8,640 bases of DNA from assembly GCA_018711785.1 (NCBI GenBank), contig DVHW01000080.1, forward strand, positions 1 through 8,640, written 5' to 3'. The translations under genes and the position numbers were made by a program. Source of the stretch: Candidatus Galloscillospira excrementavium. Its GTDB lineage: Bacteria; Bacillota; Clostridia; Oscillospirales; Oscillospiraceae. Below the pieces are notes generated by a model, which saw only the letters and a program-made list of their open reading frames with translations, made no database searches and was not told the origin of the DNA. Below, piece by piece: positions 1 to 5,314 of this stretch (position 1 is its first letter; each line of letters begins with the position of its first letter).

Positions 1-27
1 CCTCCGGCACGAAACAGATGAAAATCC

Positions 28-168
28 GTTTTTCCCGAGGACACGTGCCTCGGGAAAAACACTTCTCGGCGTGCGAGTGTGAGGCTTGCCCGTCCCCCGC
101 AAGGGCAAGACCTTGCGCGACGCACGCCGCAAACCCCTTCGCACAAGTGACAACGTCACTTGTGCGAA
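28..168. repeat. Array of three consecutive palindromes (possible dispersed intergenic repeat)
   Basis: Three hairpins follow one another in this gene-free stretch. Hairpin A has a perfect 13-bp stem (28-40 with 48-60) and a 7-nt loop. Hairpin B is nested: a perfect 9-bp outer stem (67-75 with 121-129) encloses a 7-bp inner stem (85-91 with 103-109), which two further pairs extend past a bulged A. Hairpin C has a perfect 14-bp stem (138-151 with 155-168) and a 3-nt loop. In hairpin A the T run lies before the GC stem and the A run after it, on both strands, so it is not a normal intrinsic terminator. The arrangement recalls REP/BIME-type intergenic palindromes or a structured RNA; I cannot assign a family. 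The stems are seen directly; the repeat interpretation is inferred. Confidence 0.5.
138..168 (-). other. Perfect 14-bp hairpin just after the helicase stop codon
   Basis: The stem (138-151 / 155-168, 3-nt loop) begins 5 nt past the helicase stop codon in the leftward transcript. It could define or protect the mRNA 3' end. The sequence after it is GGGGTTTGCG rather than a U run, so it is not a canonical Rho-independent terminator. Confidence 0.5.
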
Positions 169-173
169 ACCTG

Positions 174-2027
174 TTAGTCGTCCGGCGTCATATAGTAGGG
201 CTTCATCAGGCTGGGCTGCTCGGTGGAGTCCTTCTGGTTCCCCGTGCGCAGGACCACCTCCGGCGGGCCGCCCCGGCGGCCGTGACCCCGGCCCCGGTTG
301 CGCTTCTTCCCGCCGGGCTGGGGCTTCTCCTCCTTCCGGGGGGCGGCGGAGGGCGTTCCCTTCTTTTGCTTCTGCTCCCCACCCTGGGCGGCGGGCTTCT
401 TCTCCCGCTTCTCCTGTCCGCGGGCGGGGGGCTTCTCCTGTTTCCGGCGGCCCTCCCGCTCCGGCAGGAGGCGCCTCCGGGAGGCGAGGAGCCGGGCGGT
501 GGCGTCCATGATCACGTCCCCGGCCAGGGGGTCAGGGCGGTAGAAATCACTGCTGGCCTGGGCCGGCTGGGCGGGCAGGGTGTCCTCCAGATGGTGCTGC
601 CGCACCCCCCGGCGGGGCTTCTTCCGGAGCTCCTCCGGCCGCTCCGGGGCCGGGGGCTCGGGTACGGCCTGGACGGCGGCCGCCTGCTCCGCTCCCTCGC
701 CGGCGGCGGACTTCTTCCGCCGGCGGCGCTTTTTGGCCGGGGTCTCCCCGGGAGCGGGGGGCTCCTCCGCCGGGGCGGCGGGGGCGGCGCGCTTCTCGGC
801 GGCGGCGCGTTCCCTGCGGCGCTCCCGGGCGGCCTGGCGGGCCTCGGCGTCGTCGGCGTTCACCGGGCGGCCCTTGGCGTCCCTGGGGGCCTCAAAGACC
901 TGCATAGGCCAGGGGTGGTCCTCCACCACCGGCACCTTCCGGCCGATGAGCTTCTCAATGCCCCGCAGGTACTCCTGCTCTCCAAAGTCGCAGAAGGACA
1001 CGGCAGTGCCCCCCCGGCCCGCCCGGCCGGTGCGGCCGATGCGGTGGACGTAGGTCTCGGGCACCTCGGGCAGGTTGTAGTTGAACACGTGGGAGAGCTC
1101 CTCGATGTCCAGCCCCCGGGCGGCGATGTCGGTGGCCACCAGGCACTTGACCCGGCCGGCCTTGAAGTCGGCCAGGGCCTGCTGCCGGGCGGTCTGGCTC
1201 TTGTTGCCGTGGATGGCCGCGGCGGTGATGCCCGCCTTCTGCAGATCGCCGGCCACCTTGTTGGCCCCGTGCTTTGTGCGGGTGAACACCAGGGCGTTTT
1301 TCACGTCCCCCTCCAGCAGCAGGCGGCTGAGGAGCTTGGTCTTGTTGCCCTTGTCCACGAAGTAGACGCTCTGGTCGATGACCTCCACCGGGGAGGAGAT
1401 GGGGTCCACCGCCACCTTTGCCGGGTCATGGAGCAGGCCGTTCACCAGGTCCATGACCTCAGGGGGCATGGTGGCGGAGAAAAAGAGGGTCTGCTTTTTG
1501 GCCGGGAGCAGCCTGAGCACCCGGCGCACGTCGTGGATAAAGCCCATGTCCAGCATCCGGTCGGCCTCGTCCAGCACGAAGATCTCCAGCCGGGAGAGGT
1601 CCACAAACCCCTGGCCCTGGAGGTCCAGCAGGCGGCCGGGGGTGGCCACCAGGATGTCCACGCCCTTCTTGAGCTTGTCTACCTGGGGCTGCTGGCCCAC
1701 GCCGCCGAAGATGACGGCGGAGCGCAGGGACAGGTACTTGCCGTAGTCCTCAAAGCTCTCCTGGATCTGGAGGGCCAGCTCCCGAGTGGGGGTGAGGATG
1801 AGGGAGCGGATGGGCCGCCCCGGGGCGCTGCGGCGGCTGAGCTCCTGAAGGATGGGGGCGGCAAAGGCGCAGGTCTTGCCTGTGCCGGTCTGGGCGCACC
1901 CCAGAACGTCCCGGCCCGCCAGGGCGGGGGGGATGGCTTTTTCCTGAATGGGGGAGGGCTTTTCATAGCCCAGTTCGGCCAGCGCCCTCAGGATGGGCTT
2001 GTCCAGGCCGAGTTCTTGAAAGGTCAT
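174..2027 (-). CDS. DEAD-box ATP-dependent RNA helicase, RhlE-like, with long basic tail
   Basis: A 617-residue ATP-dependent RNA helicase, expected to act in the cytoplasm on structured RNA (ribosome assembly or mRNA turnover). All core motifs are visible: Q motif region (residues 3-29), Walker A AQTGTGKT (45-52), PTREL (80-84), TPGR (129-132), DEAD (153-156), SAT (184-186), and motif [12 protein letters not shown] (328-337). The core ends near residue 380. Residues 390-590 form a low-complexity Arg/Lys/Pro/Glu tail with an [10 protein letters not shown] patch, expected to bind RNA. A non-repetitive peptide containing [12 protein letters not shown] closes the protein. ATG at 2027 is chosen because the Q motif starts there and AAAAAAGGAA lies just upstream; the frame stays open to 2183 but that extension is unlike helicases and overlaps the kinase gene. 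It is the last gene of the operon, 64 nt after the kinase. The exact subfamily (RhlE, CshA or DbpA type) is uncertain. Confidence 0.95.
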   Translation of the reverse strand: MTFQELGLDKPILRALAELGYEKPSPIQEKAIPPALAGRDVLGCAQTGTGKTCAFAAPILQELSRRSAPGRPIRSLILTPTRELALQIQESFEDYGKYLSLRSAVIFGGVGQQPQVDKLKKGVDILVATPGRLLDLQGQGFVDLSRLEIFVLDEADRMLDMGFIHDVRRVLRLLPAKKQTLFFSATMPPEVMDLVNGLLHDPAKVAVDPISSPVEVIDQSVYFVDKGNKTKLLSRLLLEGDVKNALVFTRTKHGANKVAGDLQKAGITAAAIHGNKSQTARQQALADFKAGRVKCLVATDIAARGLDIEELSHVFNYNLPEVPETYVHRIGRTGRAGRGGTAVSFCDFGEQEYLRGIEKLIGRKVPVVEDHPWPMQVFEAPRDAKGRPVNADDAEARQAARERRRERAAAEKRAAPAAPAEEPPAPGETPAKKRRRRKKSAAGEGAEQAAAVQAVPEPPAPERPEELRKKPRRGVRQHHLEDTLPAQPAQASSDFYRPDPLAGDVIMDATARLLASRRRLLPEREGRRKQEKPPARGQEKREKKPAAQGGEQKQKKGTPSAAPRKEEKPQPGGKKRNRGRGHGRRGGPPEVVLRTGNQKDSTEQPSLMKPYYMTPDD

Positions 2028-2091
2028 ACACACATTCCTTTTTTCATTTCTTCTCTCTGCTCCGAAACGGATACCAGGGGAGGGCTGACGC

Positions 2092-2598
2092 TCACCGTGC
2101 CGCCAGGGCCCGGAGCACGGCGGAGACTGTCTCCTCCAGGGTCTGGCCGTCGGCGTCCACGGTGCAGTCGGCGTACTGGTCATAGAGGGGGGCGCGGTCA
2201 GCGTAGACGTCGGCCAGGGTCTGGCCGGGGGACATGGCGATGCCCCGGGTGCCGATGTTGTTCACCCGGCCCTCCAGCGCCCCCAGGGACAGTCGCAGGT
2301 AGACCACCCTGCCCAGCTGCCGCAGGTGGCCGATGGCCCCGGGGCGGCACACCGCGCTGCCGCCGGGGGCGATGACGGTGCGGGCGCAGTCCACCGAGCA
2401 GATGGCCGCCTCCTCCGCGTCCAGGAAGGCCGCCAGCCCCCGCCGGTCCAGGATCTCCTGGAGCAGGGCGCCCTCCCGCCGCTGGAGGACCAGGTCGGTG
2501 TCCAGAAAGCCGTAGCCCAGGGTCTTGGCCAGCAGCACTCCCACGGTGCTCTTGCCCGAGCCGGGCATGCCGATGAGTACGATGTTGTCTCCGCGCAA
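2092..2598 (-). CDS. Shikimate kinase-like P-loop kinase
   Basis: A 168-residue protein of normal shikimate kinase length. It has Walker A GMPGSGKS (residues 10-17), the DTD motif (33-35), a PGGSAV glycine loop (78-83), a lid arginine (R118, in IGTRGIAM) and RAPLY (135-139) matching the family's C-terminal shikimate-binding arginine. Two positions differ from classical AroK. The substrate-binding arginine after the phenylalanine (R58 in the Mycobacterium tuberculosis enzyme) is Leu59, and the GGG loop reads GGS. Phosphorylation of shikimate to shikimate-3-phosphate is therefore plausible but not assured; the substrate may differ. The start is TTG at 2596-2598: an in-frame TGA lies three codons upstream, and the next methionine (residue 11) would cut off the P-loop. 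AGGGAAG sits about 9 nt upstream as ribosome binding site. It follows the zinc-ribbon gene by 22 nt, so the two are very likely co-transcribed. Confidence 0.85.
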   Translation of the reverse strand: MRGDNIVLIGMPGSGKSTVGVLLAKTLGYGFLDTDLVLQRREGALLQEILDRRGLAAFLDAEEAAICSVDCARTVIAPGGSAVCRPGAIGHLRQLGRVVYLRLSLGALEGRVNNIGTRGIAMSPGQTLADVYADRAPLYDQYADCTVDADGQTLEETVSAVLRALAAR

Positions 2599-2620
2599 AA
2601 TCCGTCACTTCCCTGTATTG

Positions 2621-3460
2621 TTACCCGGCGGGGACCTCCAGGGTGACGACGCTGCGCACCGCGCAAGCCCCGTCCCCGTCCAGCTCCTCCAGCACCAGCT
2701 CCGCCGTGTCCGCGCCCTCCGGCCCGCCGGCGGCCAGGGGAAAGACCAGCTGGCCGTAAAGGGGGTCCTCCCACATGGTGTCCCGGGGCTGGATGACATA
2801 TACCCCCCAGTCCGACAGCCGGGAGGAGGTGCTCCGGTCGGCCGCGGCGGTGATCTCCGCCCCGTCCAGCCGCAGCACCGGGTCGGCGAACTGCCGCTCC
2901 GGGAGGTACTCGCCGCCCCCCTCTACCCACAGGTCCACCAGCAGATAGGACGCCGTGCCGCCGCCCGCCGGCACGTCCAGCCGCCACATGCCGTCCGCCG
3001 TGCACTCCATGTCGTAGTAGGCAAAGCGCTCCCCCTGGGCCACCCGCTGCTCCGTCGCCGCAGTCGCGCCGTCGGCGGGACTGTTCTCGGGGGCGCGCTC
3101 CGCCGTCAGGTAGAGGTCCAGGGCGGTCAGCAGCCCCGCTATGACCACCACCGCCACGATCACCAGGACCACCAGGATGGCCGCCAGCCGGCGGGTCTGC
3201 TGGACCCGTCCCGCCGGCCCGCCGGAGGCGTAGGTCCCGCGCCGCCGGAGGTGCCGCCGCCCCTCCGCCGCGCGCTCGGCCTGCTGCTCCCTGGCCCGGG
3301 TCTGGTTGCGCCGGGCGTCCCCAAAGCGGGAGAGCAGCTCCTGCTCCAGACGGGTGCTGCCGGTGTCTCCCGGCGGGTTGTAGCTGCCGCAGCGGGGACA
3401 GAAGTCGTCCTTGTCGTAGTCGTACACATACCGGCAGTCCTTACAGGTCACACGGCGCAT
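2621..3460 (-). CDS. Zinc-ribbon, single-pass membrane protein with an exported domain
   Basis: A 279-residue protein that I do not recognise as a named family. It opens with a zinc ribbon, CKDC at 6-9 and CPRC at 21-24. A highly charged Arg/Glu/Gln-rich linker (about 35-90) comes next, then one strong membrane segment (about 92-118), then about 160 residues with alternating hydrophobic and polar stretches that look like a beta-rich domain. The basic linker before the membrane segment predicts an N-in topology, with the ribbon in the cytoplasm and the C-terminal domain outside. ATG at 3460 is chosen over one 18 codons upstream because GGGAGGGAG lies directly before it and the upstream start would overlap the promoter. 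It is the first gene of the operon with the kinase and helicase. A sensing or scaffold role is possible but unsupported. Confidence 0.8.
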   Translation of the reverse strand: MRRVTCKDCRYVYDYDKDDFCPRCGSYNPPGDTGSTRLEQELLSRFGDARRNQTRAREQQAERAAEGRRHLRRRGTYASGGPAGRVQQTRRLAAILVVLVIVAVVVIAGLLTALDLYLTAERAPENSPADGATAATEQRVAQGERFAYYDMECTADGMWRLDVPAGGGTASYLLVDLWVEGGGEYLPERQFADPVLRLDGAEITAAADRSTSSRLSDWGVYVIQPRDTMWEDPLYGQLVFPLAAGGPEGADTAELVLEELDGDGACAVRSVVTLEVPAG

Positions 3461-3490
3461 CTCGCTCCCTCCCTCTCTCGGAGTAGCTCC

Positions 3491-3519
3491 AGTATAACAA
3501 AAAATTCCGGGCAAGGCAA
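3491..3519 (-). promoter_or_regulatory. Promoter of the zinc-ribbon / kinase / helicase operon
   Basis: On the minus strand, TTGCCT (3514-3519) and TATACT (3491-3496) are separated by 17 bp, a good sigma-A type promoter. Transcription would start near 3484, about 24 nt before the ATG at 3460. The -35 element lies inside the loop of the terminator of the preceding gene. Confidence 0.7.
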
Positions 3520-3535
3520 TGCGCCCCGCCCGGAA
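3499..3535 (-). terminator. Intrinsic terminator of the small tail-anchored protein gene
   Basis: In the leftward transcript, TTCCGGGC (3528-3535) pairs with GCCCGGAA (3505-3512), an 8-bp stem followed directly by six U (3499-3504). It lies about 32 nt past the stop codon at 3568. It overlaps the next promoter. Confidence 0.8.
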
Positions 3536-3567
3536 CTTGGAAGAACTTTTTCTTTCTTACCGCCTAT

Positions 3568-3942
3568 TTACAGGAGGAGGAACCGCACGCAGGCCGCCGC
3601 GGTCATGGCCAGGATGGCAAAGGTCGCGCAGGCGTCCAGGGCCAGCCCCCACCGGCGGGCCCGCCGCTCAGAGCGGTCCCCGGCCTGGGCGAGCTCCGCC
3701 GCCCCATGGTCCTCCGGTTCGGTCTCCGGCGCCTCCCACTCCGGCTCTGGCGGGGCAGAGCGGGGCTGTCTCTGGCGGTAGGCCTCAAAGTCCAGCACCT
3801 TCCCCGCCGGCCGGTCTCCTGCCGGCGCGGCGCGCCGGGGGATGAGGGCGTAGTACTCCCCTGTTTCCTCGTAGGCCCCGCCGCTGGCCAGGGTGCCGGT
3901 GCGGATCTTTCTGGCATTCAGATGAACATAGATGGTCTCCAT
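3568..3942 (-). CDS. Small tail-anchored membrane protein, unknown function
   Basis: A 124-residue protein not recognised as a known family. Residues 1-36 form a compact segment (METIYVHLNARKIRTG, then EETGEYYALIP). The middle (37-92) is Pro/Glu-rich and probably disordered, with a short KVLDFEAY motif at 48-55. An RRARR patch (93-97) precedes a single C-terminal membrane segment (about 98-124) that runs to the very end. This predicts a tail-anchored protein facing the cytoplasm. ATG at 3942 has AAGGGGG about 9 nt upstream. It stands alone between its own terminator and an upstream region with two LexA-type boxes. Small single-pass membrane proteins under LexA control are often cell-division inhibitors in other bacteria (YneA, SosA, SidA); that parallel is inference from context, with no sequence similarity seen. 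Confidence 0.75.
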   Translation of the reverse strand: METIYVHLNARKIRTGTLASGGAYEETGEYYALIPRRAAPAGDRPAGKVLDFEAYRQRQPRSAPPEPEWEAPETEPEDHGAAELAQAGDRSERRARRWGLALDACATFAILAMTAAACVRFLLL

Positions 3943-4051
3943 TCGGCCTGCCCCCTTTTTCCTTCTGGGGTCATTCTATTCCTGCGATTGTCCTATAAAC
4001 CGGATTTTTCACGCTCCCGCCAGCGATGTCCGCCGGCTCGCATCGGAAATA

Positions 4052-4087
4052 GAACTTGTGTTCGAATATAGAATACAACATTTGTTC
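4052..4087. promoter_or_regulatory. Two LexA (SOS)-type operator boxes
   Basis: Box 1 (4052-4063) reads GAACTTGTGTTC, an exact match to the Firmicute SOS core GAAC-N4-GTTC. Box 2 (4076-4087) reads CAACATTTGTTC, one mismatch from the same core. Their centres are 24 bp apart. They overlap a possible leftward promoter, one box in its spacer and one at the predicted start site, which is a normal arrangement for repression. LexA binding is inferred. Confidence 0.5.
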
Positions 4088-4093
4088 GAGAAA
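4065..4093 (-). promoter_or_regulatory. Possible leftward promoter under the SOS boxes
   Basis: On the minus strand, TTTCTC (4088-4093, weak) and TATATT (4065-4070, good) are 17 bp apart. Two runs of six A lie just upstream on that strand (4102-4107 and 4110-4115) and could serve as an UP element. Transcription would begin near 4058 and give the small membrane protein gene a leader of about 115 nt. The weak -35 limits confidence. Confidence 0.4.
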
Positions 4094-4135
4094 TGCAAGT
4101 CTTTTTTCGTTTTTTCGGTGCCGGCCGCGCTCCCC

Positions 4136-4164
4136 TTGCACCGCTCCGCCCCCGGTGCTACAAT
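4136..4164 (+). promoter_or_regulatory. Promoter of the metallopeptidase gene
   Basis: TTGCAC (4136-4141) and TACAAT (4159-4164) with a 17-bp spacer. Transcription would start near 4171, leaving a short leader with a strong ribosome binding site, GGAGGTG at 4186-4192, 5 nt before the ATG at 4198. Confidence 0.6.
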
Positions 4165-4197
4165 GGAAAAAACGATCCCGCTCTCCGGAGGTGGCCC

Positions 4198-5259
4198 ATG
4201 AAGTCCCTGCGTACCGCCCCCCTGTTCCTGGCGCTGCTGCTCCTGCTCTGCGCCTCCTGCGCTCCCCCCGCCCCCGCCGGGGCCAGCCCGTCCCCTACCC
4301 TCTCCGCCCAAGAGGAGGCCGAGGTGGATGCCGCCCTGGACGCCCAGCTGGGTGCGCTGAAGGACCTGGTCACCGACGAGCAGCGGGACCGGCTACGGGC
4401 CTTCCTGACTCAGGTCTTGCCCCTGCGCCAGGCCCGGCTGGAGGAGGGGGTCTACGAGAAATCCGCCCGGGAGACCCATCTGTGGGAGCAGATCAACCGG
4501 CTGCTGGAGCGGTATACCGTCCAGTACCTGGGGGACGGCGGCAGCTGGGACTATGGGGACGACAATGAGACCTACCTGGCCGGGTACCTCATCCAGGACG
4601 GCGCGCAGCTCCGGCCCGACCCCGGCTTCACCCCCTCCGGCTCCGGAGCGTGGACGGAGGAGGACTTCCTGGCCCTGTGGGAGCGGATGCGGGCCATCCT
4701 CCCGGAGGGAGCCTACGAGGACTTCGACCGCTTCACCGTCTTTACTGACGGGGAGGATGGCGTGTTGGCCTATGTGACCGCCTCGGACTACCGGGGGAGC
4801 ACCTGGGAGATCGCCGTGGACCCCGCCGACGCGGAGGACGAGGGGTGGTTCACCGAGACCGTGCTCCACGAGTACTGCCACTACCTCACCCTCAACGACG
4901 AACAGGTCACCTACACCGACCGCCAGACCACCGACACCTACAACGAGGCGGGCATGGTGTCCGCGCCCGGCTCCTATCTGGACGACTTCTACCAGGCCTT
5001 CTGGACCGGGTACCTGGACGACCGGCTGGCCAATCCGGACAGCTACAACTTCTTCCTCCGGCACGAGGACGACTTTGTCACCGACTACGCCTCCACCTCC
5101 CCCTCGGAGGACATCGCCGAGAGCTTTACCTACTTCGTAGTCTATCCCCCGCAGGAGGGGGACGAGGTCTGGGTGCAGAAGCTCAACTTTTTCTACGACT
5201 ACCCGGAGCTGGTGGCCTTCCGCACCGCGGTGCGCCAGCGCCTGGGCTGCACGGACTGA
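4198..5259 (+). CDS. Putative lipoprotein zinc metallopeptidase (HEXXH)
   Basis: A 353-residue protein. It begins with a signal peptide: KSLR, a Leu-rich core (8-17), then CASC with Cys21 as the likely lipidated residue. The -3 residue is Cys, so the lipobox is atypical. Low-complexity Ala/Pro follows to about 35, then a helical domain (36-110). The catalytic signature HEYCH (224-228) sits in the context TVLHEYCHYLTLN, with His224 and His228 as zinc ligands and Glu225 as the base. SPSEDIAESF (301-310) lies about 75 residues later, and Glu304 or Glu308 would be the third, gluzincin-type ligand. It is expected to be anchored on the outer face of the membrane; the substrate is unknown. ATG at 4198 is preferred to an upstream in-frame start at 4093 because of the GGAGGTG site and the signal peptide. 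It is monocistronic, bounded by its own promoter and a strong hairpin. Confidence 0.85.
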   Translation: MKSLRTAPLFLALLLLLCASCAPPAPAGASPSPTLSAQEEAEVDAALDAQLGALKDLVTDEQRDRLRAFLTQVLPLRQARLEEGVYEKSARETHLWEQINRLLERYTVQYLGDGGSWDYGDDNETYLAGYLIQDGAQLRPDPGFTPSGSGAWTEEDFLALWERMRAILPEGAYEDFDRFTVFTDGEDGVLAYVTASDYRGSTWEIAVDPADAEDEGWFTETVLHEYCHYLTLNDEQVTYTDRQTTDTYNEAGMVSAPGSYLDDFYQAFWTGYLDDRLANPDSYNFFLRHEDDFVTDYASTSPSEDIAESFTYFVVYPPQEGDEVWVQKLNFFYDYPELVAFRTAVRQRLGCTD

Positions 5260-5302
5260 ACACGCCCTCCGGGGCCGCAGGCGCGGCCCCGGAGGGCGTG
5301 TT
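5259..5302. terminator. Hairpin terminator between convergent genes
   Basis: A perfect 20-bp GC-rich stem (5259-5278 with 5283-5302) and a 4-nt loop AGGC. It starts at the last base of the metallopeptidase stop codon and lies 12 nt past the stop of the leftward gene at 5315. The U run is short in both directions (TTTGTG rightward), so termination relies on the very stable stem. It probably serves both genes. Confidence 0.75.
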
Positions 5303-5314
5303 TGTGTCGCTTCT

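Noticed and set aside
28..60. Hairpin with T and A runs as an intrinsic terminator
   Set aside because: In both directions the T run comes before the stem and the A run after it, so no U tract follows the hairpin.
2028..2183. Upstream extension of the helicase by 52 codons
   Set aside because: The added residues are unlike helicase N-termini and overlap the kinase gene, while ATG 2027 has a ribosome binding site and starts at the Q motif.
18..2375. A 785-codon open frame on the + strand
   Set aside because: It lies opposite the helicase and part of the kinase, both of which have clear motifs. Its translation is Gly/Leu/Pro-rich low complexity, typical of GC-driven antisense frames, and it starts inside the palindrome array.
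4101..4115. Two T runs on the + strand as a terminator
   Set aside because: No stable GC stem precedes them and no rightward gene ends nearby; they fit better as A-tracts upstream of the leftward promoter.
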